The notes beneath the pieces are model-generated. The model was not told where the DNA came from. It did not search any database and saw only the letters and a program-made list of their open reading frames with translations. Made by a program: the position numbers and the translations under genes. Positions 49,759 through 60,096 of a stretch of DNA of 64,000 nucleotides are shown here, piece after piece. The DNA is taken from contig VXAA01000927.1 in NCBI GenBank assembly GCA_013399115.1, forward strand, positions 264,228 through 328,227, read 5' to 3'. Position 1 is the stretch's first letter. Each line of letters starts with the position of its first letter. Source of the DNA: Anseranas semipalmata (Eukaryota > Chordata > Aves > Anseriformes > Anseranatidae).

Positions 49759-52463
49759 GTACTTTTTTATGCTTTTCAAACTTCTAACACTTTCTATAAA
49801 TCTTGTACAGAAAAACACTTGCATTTTTCTACATCTTTGTATATAAAAAATATGTGGGGAGAGACTTAAGCCCATGTTTTCTCTGTTTTAAGGTGAAACT
49901 CCAGCACCTTTAAATCAGTTACACAGTCTCCGTTTGTTTCAATAGACCCAGAATTTTATCTGCTGGAATTGATGATAAGATCTAGGCAGATTTGTGGATG
50001 AAGAATGGACTGTGTTTTAGTTTCTTGCACCAGAGGAAGAAGGATTTGAGTTCATTGATAGTGTCCTAACACAAACCTCGTGCTCAGACTTTGCCCAATA
50101 TGTAGTTGTATCACATGACAAGGTTTCTTATAAATTGAGTTTAAGGTTAAAAAGTGTGAGAGAGAATTGATAAATGGACTTGTAGATTTGTCAGTTATAA
50201 TTTAAGAGTTTTAACCTATGGTCATGATGGCCCCTATGGTCAAAACTGTAGGGTGTATTCACTTCAAACAGGTGGGTTATAGTCATGTCTGTCTTCAGTC
50301 AAAAGCCAGTAATGTCTACAAGTTTGTCCTGCACAGCATGCAGTTATATACTTCAATATTTACATACAACATAAGTATTGGTATAATGCTTAATATTTCA
50401 ACCCAAAGTCTGAGGAAGTGGTGAAAAATAGTGAAAACATTTCACTATTCAACCATCACCTTTGGGTTTACATTCACTAATGACTGAGGAGGAATGCTCA
50501 ATGACTGTCATCTTATTGGCTCAGATGGTAATTAAAAACTGTGCAGTACATCCCTGTGCTCACATTTCCAGACATAGAGAGTGCAGGCAGCAGGCTAGTA
50601 GCAGGAAGATCAGATTCTTTCCTGATTGGTATGAGGGTTAGGAAACCCCTGGGAATAGAGTGAGAAAGGGATGATATTGAATCTAAGCACATTGTGTGTT
50701 CCTTTGTACGTTTAAAGAGAGGTCTCCAGTACAGGACTCCTTTCTCTGAATGCATCTTGAGGATGTAAATAAAGAATGAGACCAGAGCTTTCCAGTAGAC
50801 AGGCTGTGAATTGTTAACTCATTAGCTGAACCCTGAGGGGGAGTCAGACACTGTTAGAACAAACTGAAGTGCTAAGTTGATATATCCTTGCTTCTTTTAT
50901 CTCTGTACAGTTGGGCCTGTTTAAACCTGTCTATTTGGGGGTTTGGCAAATAAGCTAAGAGTAAAAACATTCAAGGTGTGGATATTTTATGTAATAACGT
51001 AAGTTTGGAGCAGTCTGACCTTGACCTTAAGAGGTGGGCAGATGGGTTTTAAAACACTTGCTCAGCCTCTCACTGCAGAATTCCGGGTATCAGGTTTTTG
51101 CAGTTGGACTTTTTCTAACACAGATTTGAGTATAACTTATGGTCAGAGTGGAAGGAGGACCAGGAAAGCTTTTGGCATGTAGTGTAAAGCATGCATGAAC
51201 CTTAAGGGACTTTGTGCCACCTATTGAGAGCAATCTTCTATGTAATATTGTTCATTTCTAGAGCAGTGAAAGGAGTCAGTCTTTCAGAAGGTGCTGTGCC
51301 ACATGCTTTATGCTGACTTTGGTGCTTGGCTGGTCACGTGGTAAGCCAGAAACCATCGAGAACAGACCCAGCGAAAGAAAGCTAATAGCTCTGTGTGCAG
51401 TTTTTTTGTTTGTTTTTACAAGGAATATTGGATTGAATCAGTTTACTGTGTCATCAGGAGAACACCCCTGCCAACCCAAGGAAAATGGTTGGAGTTTGAG
51501 ACGGGGGAAGGAAGTAGAGATGCTGGAGCACACTTTTCTCTTTTTGAAGTGGTAAAAGGTTACACCAAGTTGATCCATCTCATGAAACTAGACTTACACT
51601 GTGTCACACAATGCTGCCAAGTCACAACTCAAGCAAGAAGTGGCATTTTGGCAAGTTAGTGAAGCAGTTGGAAATCTTTCCATGTTTCACTTTGAGAAGG
51701 TTTGAGTATGGGGTTAGTGATTCAGCAGCCGTTTTACTCAAAGACCATTTTCAGTCCATCCTCAAGCAGAAGAGCAAAGTCTACTTTCTTTAGAACAAAT
51801 TGTGAAATGGAATGTGTCATGAGAGAGAGAGTGCCACACGAGCGTCACCACAGGTGTCTCCACTGCATGCTGTTTGCTTGGGGTATGGATGAATGAGCCT
51901 TCATGCTGGCAGAGTAAGGTGTCAGGAAGATACCGAGAACTCAGGCCCAGCACTGTACAACTGGTGGCTTTGAGAACAAAAGTATTGTAGACCGGAGAGG
52001 TGGTGTAAACCAAATGGTACACGTTGCGCAGTAGATTTAATTAGTATCACAGCAAGTCATTACTACCATGTTTTCTGTAGCATATACAAAGAAACTGACT
52101 TTGATGCTGTTTTAATGCAGTGGGAGTTGCCACGGCAACAGCTTTCTCGGTTTTTATCTCATCGGTATATGGAGGAAACATTTCTATCGTGAACACTACA
52201 GCTATGATACTTCTTTTGAAGCATGAAAAATGGAAATACTACATTTTGGACAGTGTTGTCAGACTTAATTATGCCTGGGCAGGCAGTGATACATACAAGT
52301 AGATAAATATGTGCATTTATTTTTAAGAGTTGCTGGTTCATTCAAGTTTTAGGAGCGTATAATAAATTACATTTTCTAATCTCGATGATGGATGGTCCTG
52401 CTGCTAAAACAGGAAGTGTTGTGTGGAAATACAGCTGCCCTGATTCTTGTTTTCTATCTCCAG
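49759..52463 (+). other. TMCC3: TMCC3 intron 3
   Basis: The 2.7-kb intron ends in the acceptor TTTTCTATCTCCAG at 52463. It has no recognisable gene or transposon. An AATAAA at about 50768 could be an intronic poly(A) signal, but such hexamers are expected by chance in AT-rich DNA. Confidence 0.95.
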
Positions 52464-52766
52464 GAAGCCTTGGAATCATGCCAGACCCGTGTTTCAAAGC
52501 TGGAGCTCCATCAGCAAGAACAGCAGGCACAGCAATCCGAAACAGTTAATGCCAAAGTGCTCCTGGGGAAATGTATAAATGTTATCTTGGCCTTCATGAC
52601 TGTCATCTTAGTGTGCGTTTCTACTATTGCAAAGTTCATTGCTCCTATGATGAAGAGCCGTTTTCATATCATCTGCACTTTTTTCGCAGTGACGCTGCTG
52701 GCAATATTTTGTAAAAACTGGGATCATATCATTTGTGCCATAGAAAGGATGATTATACCAAGATGA
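52464..52766 (+). CDS. TMCC3: TMCC3 exon 4 (last coding exon), residues 372-471
   Basis: One hundred codons and a TGA stop (52764-52766). The exon begins EALESCQTRVSKLELHQQEQ, the end of the second coiled coil (to about residue 395). Two hydrophobic segments follow: about 409-430 (INVILAFMTVILVCVSTI...) and about 439-454 (HIICTFFAVTLLAIFC), separated by a short PMMKSR turn. The chain ends CAIERMIIPR, the typical TMCC3 C-terminus. In this family the pair of membrane segments anchors the protein in the ER with the long N-terminal part in the cytosol. The intact frame, the conserved stop and the complete membrane hairpin indicate a functional gene. The full length is 471 residues. Confidence 0.97.
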   Translation, partial: EALESCQTRVSKLELHQQEQQAQQSETVNAKVLLGKCINVILAFMTVILVCVSTIAKFIAPMMKSRFHIICTFFAVTLLAIFCKNWDHIICAIERMIIPR

Positions 52767-52898
52767 AGCTGCTGGTCTGGCTGTTTTGTTTTTGTTTTCT
52801 TTTCCTCCCTATTTTTAAGTGCTGTGTATATACAATATTTTGTCAGTTTAAATGTCACACTGAATGAAGAAAGCTACAAAGACTCTTGGACTTTAAGG

Positions 52899-52906
52899 TG
52901 TAAATA
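52899..52906 (+). promoter_or_regulatory. Pumilio-type site TGTAAATA in 3' UTR
   Basis: An exact UGUAAAUA lies 133 bases after the stop codon, with a second at 53791-53798. This is the established consensus for Pumilio proteins, which repress and destabilise mRNAs. The motif is short and AT-rich, so chance occurrence is possible. Confidence 0.3.
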
Positions 52907-53790
52907 CATAAATGCATACTTGTTGGCAGTCAGTAGACTGTTCAATCAGATTGTGTCTAATTGGGTATGTCTGTGATGAACTGCTTGCTTATGTCAGTCT
53001 TCTGCCTTAATCCCACTGGTTTTCCACTTTACAAACCTACACCCACAAAAGATGGTAGGATGCTCTGGGAAGGATCCAAGAACTGCAAGTGTAAGGCGTG
53101 CTTTCTACTGGACTGGAGTGCAAAGAGGGTGATCAGAAGGGAGTGCATCATAAAGTGTATCAGTCTTGTTAGACAAATTAATCTTCTCTCTGAATCCAGC
53201 TAGGATGCTAAGCTAAATTATACAGTCATATATATTAACAGTTTCAGAGTCTAAATTAATGGGTAACTGTATATGGGGTTTCCAGTTTTCAGGAGCAGAA
53301 AAACTTGATGCTTCTGCTAGTAACCCTTTGCACAAGGAGTTTGTTGTTCAAAAATTAGACCACAGTTAGCAGCTGTTCTATCCTGGCACTGTTCATTATC
53401 ACACNTTATTTTTAACCACAAAAAAAAAAAAAAAAAAAAAAAAAAAGTGGCCTAAAGTTTCCAAAGATGAAGAACTGAATTGAATGACAGGATCTCCAGG
53501 CCGCTTCATAAAGGAGCAAAGGAGCAAGTAACTGGTGGGTATGTTGTCATGCAGACCGAAGTGCTCGCTTGCTTCAAGCACCGCAACCTGCAAGGGGAAA
53601 GAGGTGAAGAGAGAGGCAACATTTAGGTTAGCCTTTGTTAGCACTGAATTGTTGGGGTTCTCTAACTGAATGCAAAGCAGATAGGTGGTGGGACTCTGGG
53701 TACAGTGGAATTTTTTCTCTTATGTCAGATTAAAGAATGCAGAAGAAGCATGAGGAGACATGTCCCTAGGGGAGCAGGGAGTTGAACTTC

Positions 53791-53798
53791 TGTAAATA
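53791..53798 (+). promoter_or_regulatory. Second Pumilio-type site TGTAAATA
   Basis: An exact match to the same 8-base consensus, about 0.9 kb downstream of the first and about 190 bases before the proximal poly(A) signal, so both would be in even the short 3' UTR. Confidence 0.3.
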
Positions 53799-53981
53799 TA
53801 CAAACACTGTGCAGACTCTCTTGACAAACATTCCTGAAAATAATGTATTAGCATACAGTACCACTACTAGGAGACAGGGTTGGATTTGTTTTCCTACTAG
53901 GACTTATTTTGTTTAAGAACTGCAGAAAAAAATGCCTGAAATCCTCTGCTTGGCTCTCAGCCATGATGTGAAACAATCTTG

Positions 53982-53987
53982 AATAAA
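53982..53987 (+). promoter_or_regulatory. Possible proximal poly(A) signal AATAAA
   Basis: AATAAA within an A-rich string that holds further overlapping copies, followed by a pyrimidine-rich stretch (TTCTTCTCTTCTCTG) at about 54008. It would end a 3' UTR of about 1.2 kb. The A-rich context also makes it a likely site of internal priming in cDNA, which could mislead annotation. Confidence 0.35.
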
Positions 53988-56900
53988 AAAATAAAATAAA
54001 ATCAGAATTCTTCTCTTCTCTGTATTAAACAAAAAAAGACAATGTCTCTAGTTATTTGATGTTCAATGTTATTTTTAAATTAACTGTCATCATGGTGTTG
54101 TTTTTTTTTTAGTTGTAGTATTTGTTATGCTGGCTTTACAAGAAGGGGGAAGGGGATTACTTGATGTCTGTGTGTGTTGTTGTTTTTTTTTTTTTTAATT
54201 AATAGCAATAGTTGGTGTAGAAATTCAGAAATCCTTATTCAGAGGAAAGGAACGGGAAGGAGAGGCAAGGGAAGAACTTTGACATTTTATCACTATTGGA
54301 TTAACAGTGAATACAGTTACCTTTTGTGGCTTCAGGGACTGAAGGAAGGACAGAATTAACTGCGTAAATAATGATATCACTTGGCATTTAGAAAATTAAA
54401 TTAAAACATTGTAAAGGTCATTAAAGAATTATTTGTGTGTGCTACAGCTTTGAATACAGACATCAGGAAGGACTGTGTCTGGCCTGCAGGCACTGGAAGT
54501 GGATCAGATCAGGCACACTCATGTTATCCTGACCCAAACTTCAGAGGAAGGTGGAGTGGAAAGCAGAAGTCCTGCTGAAAGTGGCATCACATCATGAAGC
54601 CCAGACTCACCAACGGCCTTTTCCATGACTGTGTCAGGAAGAATTATTGTGTAACTATACTCTTCTTTTCCTTAATCTGTTTTATTCACTCTGTCTTTAC
54701 CCCTGTATTCCTAGTGTCCCTTGAAGAGGGAAATAGCTATTGTGGCATGCATAAACCTTCTCTGTCTTAATTGTTGCATGTGCTCCTGCTGCTGCTTGGT
54801 TCAGGAAGACCTTTCTTCCCGTGTCTCAACCCATTCTGGCACTGCATGCGTGCCTAGCAGCAGGCCTGCAGCCCCACCTTCCAAGTATCCACACTTAGCC
54901 TCCTTTTCCAGCCAGCTGATAAACTGAGATTGCTTCCACTGATACAGCTCATAAAGTTATCTTCACAGGAAACTCTGCTCCATAATGCCACAGAGATTAA
55001 AAGGGGAAAAAGAAAACAAAAAAAAAGTTACTCTTTTCTGGCCTTTACATCACAAGAAAGGATTTCCCTTGGCTTCTTTATATGCCCTTTTGAAGTATCC
55101 TGAGATCCTCTTGCTCTCTTCTACTGCTTTAATATAATTTGTTCCCATCTTCATTTTTGAAAAAGCGTATAATGTCTCTTCAGTTTGCACTTTCCATTTC
55201 TTTAGCTAATGAATGTGCTTCTATTCAGAGTCCATTGCTTTCTAAAGTCTTTTGCTAAATTCCACTAGCCATTTCACTAATAATCCCAATGACTTTTTTT
55301 TCCCCTCATTTCCCTAGGCCAAAAGGTTATGCTTTTTTTTTTTTTTAACAGTCCTAGGGATGATCCTCAGAAATCTGTGACTTCATAGTGCTCTCTTGTC
55401 ATCTTTATTATAATCTTCACTCTTCTACTTAGTTTGGGTAGCCACCTTCTGGTTTGGCCACTCAAGAAACACTGTTTGTCTAGCATTTTGTTACAGAAGG
55501 ATACATGGGCAAGAAAGGTATACCATGTGTTGTTAATTTTCCTTGAGAAAAACTCCTTTGCCTGTTGCATGATCAGATGTTTAAAGAGGTAAGCCTCCTA
55601 GCGCTAGTGTATGTAGTTAAAAATGTAATGTCGGGTAGTCATCACTTTTCTTATATCAAACAAAGTTGGTAATGGTACAACCTGGGAATGTGAAGGCTTC
55701 TGCTCCAAGGTTATCCTGTTACAATGCCAGAAGATGTCCTCAGTGCAAAATGAAGGTAGAACGTAAAATCAATGGGCCTCTGAAAGATTGCTCACTGTCC
55801 TGATAAAATCTGACTGAGTCCAAATTGGAAACAGAAAGGCCTTGCAGCTCCATATTGGCTTTCATCTGGCAGAGGACACAGAAAAAGCTGTAAACTCTGA
55901 GTAACATTACTTATGCAAATTAAACAAACCTAATGGTAAATGGGCACAGCACTTCCCTAGGTTATTTCCCCTGCTGTATTTAAATCACTGGATGATGTGA
56001 CATGCATCAAGATGTGAAGGGCAAAAGACTGCCCTTGGGTGAAACTGCTATAGTTTTGCACGCAGGCTGCAGTGCCAGGAGCTCTGCCAAGCTCGTTCCC
56101 ACCTGAAGGGGAGGGAGATCTCCCCTCCTGGCTTCACCCATTTCTTACCTTGCGCTGACACTGGTGTGTGTTGCAGCCTTCCATGTGTCACGTTAGCTCA
56201 CAGGGCTCGCAGAAAACTAACCCGGCAGACCAGCAGATACGTCTCTGTTATGGTGGAGAACTAAAGGGGCTGATGGAAGGGTCTTGCACGTGCCAGCACT
56301 GGCAGAGGCAGTGGGGACAAAAAAAGGAGATAGTTGCTTTCCTTTTTGCTTCAGCGGATCATTACCTGCCCCTGAAACTGTGCTCTAGGCAGCTTCCCTA
56401 GCAGAATGATGGCACAGCTTCAGCACTGAACGGCTCTTCCTAGCTTTTGCCACATGGAACAGAGTCAAACAGCAGCAGGGCTGGGTAGTACAGGCTCACC
56501 GGCTGTGTCTGCACCCAGCATCAAGAGCAGGCTGATGGATGGGCCACTGACTTCAGTACCAGCATCACTTCCACTGCTTGGGCTGGGACTTCATGAGTGT
56601 ACCTACCTGGCCTGCGGTCAGAGCTCTGCTTGCTGCAAAAGTATGCTTAGGCCATTCTAAATGGTTGCAAGACCTCTCTTAATGAGAACTTTAACTTCTC
56701 GGTCAATTAACCATGTTCTGTCAGGATAGTGCTTGCTTTTATGGCCTCCTACAACACATTAGACATCATTCTTAGTATACTTATTGCACTTAACTCATCG
56801 TGAGCCACTAAAACACTCCCACTCAACAACAAAAAAAAAAAGTGTCTTTTTTGGTTGATGCTGCCTGGTAGTCAATTACTTCACTTCACTTTGACGTAGT

Positions 56901-58566
56901 TCTCTAACTGAAAATTCCTTCAGTTAATTTTTAATACCTGTCCTATAGGCATTTGGCAGCTCTTTTGCTCAGAGGCTTCTGGAGATTTAGTTTCTCATGA
57001 AGATTAGCACAATTTTCCTGATCTCTCCCATTTCAGCATAAAGGTCTAAACCAGGGTCTAAAAGGTCTAAACCAATCCTCTGAAACCTGTATAATGGCTC
57101 CCTCCACTAGCTTTAAGTATAACTCCCTTATTGTTGAACATCAAATTAGTCACTGACAGCACTTAATGAGACCCTGATTAAATTCCTTCTCCTTTCTGGT
57201 TTACGTTATATGCATTTGTGCAACTTCTCATTTTACTACACTCCTAGGATGTCTACTTGTTCTGAATGCCTAAAGAAGCACTATCAAATCTGACTACTTT
57301 TTGGTTTAATATCAAAATGCCTCTTATGCAGTGCCTCTGCTGCAGGAACATCATATGTAGACCTGATACCTGCACTACGTGAAAGATATTTAAAAGCCAA
57401 TTTTTTTTTCTTTGAACAAAATTATGAATGCTTATCTGGGGACTAGAAATTCAATAGATGAAGTCAACTTGCTCTAGCAAAGATACAAGATCTAGTGACT
57501 AGAAGTTGAAGCTAGACAAATCCAATATAAGTATAAGCTTCAGTTTAGTAATCATAAGGTTTATGAGCTTATTATTAGCTATAGAATAACATAAACAAGG
57601 ACTCAAAAATTTTAAGCTAAAGTTGAATGGTGTTATTCAAAGAGGAATCTGTCCAGGCTTATGCCCGATCCAAAGTCAATTGCATAATCACAGGTAGCGC
57701 TTTCCGGAGTTACAATCAATGAACAAGAAATTGTCGTGGGAGGGAGCTTGCAGGTCATTTAGTTGGTACGGAATTTTGAAAGCCAAGCACATTTCCATTG
57801 TGATATAGATATTTTACGTTTGGATTCAATAGTGCAGCAGAAGGTAAACATAGATTAATGTAATTAAACACTTTAATTTGGATAACAGAATTTAATCACT
57901 TCTGAAAGTCCGTTTAGGAATAGCAACCAGACAAGTTTACTCTCCTCTTTATTAATCAAGAAAGTATCTACCAATTGCCTGTTTGTTTGTTTCCATTTAC
58001 CATCATGCCAAAACGTGGCCTTTAATTAATTATATTGCTCCCTTTTAAAAAGCAATAGATTATAAAAGACTAGTTTTCAAATGAAGTTTGAATGGTCTCT
58101 TTGATGCTGGGTAGAATCCAGGAAAAAGAATCAGACAGTTTCACATTACAGCAGTGAAAGTCTACAAAAGTTTTAATTTGAGTAAATGGAATTGTGCATT
58201 GTCCCTGAAAAAGCAAATTGAGTTGATGCTGTATAGAAAGACTGCATGAGGACTAGTCAAACTATCTTGTATGGCTGACGTGCTGAGTGTTTAGCATATG
58301 AAGTTACACTGCTGTTGGAAAGTTTTGCACAAAGCCACCTTTCCTTTTTTTTCCCCAGGGAATCTGGGCCTGGTAGTATTAAAGTGTACCAAAAATTGTC
58401 TGTTTTAATTGACTAAAGTTAACTGTCTCAGTGTATAATCTACAATGTTTCTCATAGCATACTCATTTTGTGCAGCACTGTGGAAAGATGCAACTACAAA
58501 AATGTAATTTTTGTATATTTTGTTGTGTAGTCATGACTGCCTCTAAGGTGCCATTAACAATTTTAA

Positions 58567-58572
58567 AATAAA
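58567..58572 (+). promoter_or_regulatory. Probable distal poly(A) signal AATAAA
   Basis: AATAAA is preceded by TGTA motifs (TTTTTGTATATTTTGTTGTGTAG region at about 58508-58530, suited to the cleavage factor CFIm) and followed by a GT-rich stretch (TGATGATGTAAGTTG) from about 58590. This is the best-formed 3' end signal on the + strand downstream of TMCC3. Cleavage would fall near 58585-58595. Confidence 0.55.
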
Positions 58573-58590
58573 AAATATTTACATTTATTT

Positions 58591-59446
58591 GATGATGTAA
58601 GTTGTTTCTTAAACTTACTGTCTGACCCATATCAGTTTCTCTTTGTCAATAACCGAGTTATTCAACTGAGAGAAAGCCCCAGCTTTAAAATACTGATGAA
58701 ACTGAGCATTCTGTTCTGTTGCAGTTTTGACCAAAACCGGTCATTTGAATTTTATTTACAGCTATGACATAGCAAAACTGCAAACATCAAACGATGTATC
58801 ATCACTGCTCTTCCCCAGAGCTTGTGTGAACAGGCTATGCAAACATTATGTTATTGTGCCAAGCAGTTGGACTCGCTTTGGATTACATTTTGGAAAACTG
58901 AATTAGAAACCAAAGCTGAATTTTCTACACGATTGTCAGAAATCTTGGTCGTGTGCCAAAAAATCTAATACAGACATGCCTAATAGCTAACATAGCTGAC
59001 ATAAAGCAAAACATTTGCATTTATTTTTCACAAAAACAGAGTTCTTGTCAGCTGGCACTGGCAGCCATGAGGAATGATTTTATTTTTATACCAAGAACAG
59101 GGCAGAAACAGTGCAGTAGCAGCATTTTGCTTTGCGCTCATGCTGCACTTCCTATTTCCTCCTACTGAAGCAAATGGCATAAAGCAGCTCCCATGTCACC
59201 TGCAGACAGGTCTCGTCATGCTGAGTTTCATGCAGATGCCTGAAACTCAACTTCTAATTTAAGATTAACTCAATTCACAAACAGCACCCCCCCCCCCAGC
59301 TGCTAATAACTTTTGCCCACTTCTGACATAGGCTGCATAACCCCTGCTAACACACTGACAAACCAGACATAAAAAGGCATCTCACTCATCATCAGTTCTG
59401 AGTTGCTTGTAACTCTGGTTTTGAAGAGTGCATAACACACCCTGGC
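58591..59446. other. Intergenic, no gene recognised
   Basis: AT-rich DNA between the putative TMCC3 3' end and the CR1 insertion. It includes a run of 11 C at 59287-59297. Nothing else is recognisable. Confidence 0.6.
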
Positions 59447-60096
59447 AAGTGTTTTCATAGCATCGTAGAATATCCCAAGTTGGAAGGGACCCACAGATCA
59501 CCGAGTCCAACTCCTGGCTCCACACAGGACCGCCTACATTTTAAATCATTTGTCTGAGAGCGTTGTCCAAATGCTTCTTGAGTTCTGTCAGGCTCGGTGC
59601 CATGACCACTTCCCTGGGGACCCTGTTCCAGTGCCTGACCACCCTCTCGGTGAAGAACCTTTTCCTAACACCCAGCCTGACCCTCCCCTGTCACAGCTCC
59701 ATGCCGTTCCCTCGGGTCCTGTCGCTGTCACCAGAGAGCAGAGATCAGCGCCTGCCCCTCCACTCCCCTCGTGAGGAAGCTGCAGGCCGCCATGAGGCCT
59801 CCCCTCAGTCTCCTCTTCTCTGGGCTGAACAAACCAAGTGACCTCAGCTGCTCCTCATACGTCTTGCCCTCTAGACCCTTCACCATCTTTGTAGCCCTCG
59901 TTTGGACACTCTCCAATAGTTTCACGTCCTTTTTGTACTGTGGTGCCCAGAACTGCACACAGCACTCAAGGTGAGGCCACACCAGCGCAGAGCAGAGCAG
60001 AACAATCACTTCCCTCGACCGGCTAGCAGTGCTGTGCCTGATGCACCCCAGGGTAAGGCTGGCCCTCCTGGCTGCCAGGGCTGAATGAAGTGTTTT
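59447..60096 (-). mobile_element. 5'-truncated CR1 LINE with flanking 9-bp direct repeats
   Basis: The body at 59456-60087 is a CR1 non-LTR retrotransposon on the minus strand. The 3' end lies at the left, where the complement reads the standard CR1 tail: CCCTTCCAACTTGGGATATT and then TCTACGATGCTATG. At the right, a minus-strand frame (down to 59728) carries the C-terminal part of CR1 ORF2 after the reverse transcriptase core: SRSREVI, ALVWPHLECCVQFWAPQYKKD and FSPEKRRLRG. The frame stops early relative to the expected ORF2 end, whose remnants (VVxHWN...PREVV) can be read in another frame, so the copy is dead. It starts within ORF2, a severe 5' truncation typical of CR1. AAGTGTTTT occurs directly next to both ends (59447-59455 and 60088-60096). 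CR1 is the dominant retroposon of bird genomes. Confidence 0.95.

Larger units (their letters stand above)
52767..58590 (+). other. TMCC3: Probable TMCC3 3' UTR (long form about 5.8 kb)
   Basis: No splice signals or recognisable coding sequence follow the stop for almost 6 kb. The region is AT-rich and carries several UTR-like motifs (UGUAAAUA, ATTTA). A possible early end is the AATAAA at 53982; a better one is at 58567. It contains a run of 27 A at 53420-53446 with an unresolved base at 53405, and T-runs at about 54182-54196 and 55333-55346. Open frames here are short and unfamiliar. The extent is inferred from the poly(A) signals and not proven; part of this may be intergenic. Confidence 0.55.

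Noticed and set aside
59550..59841. Plus-strand open frames inside the CR1 element
   Set aside because: They are antisense to the CR1 body and result from its GC-rich sequence.
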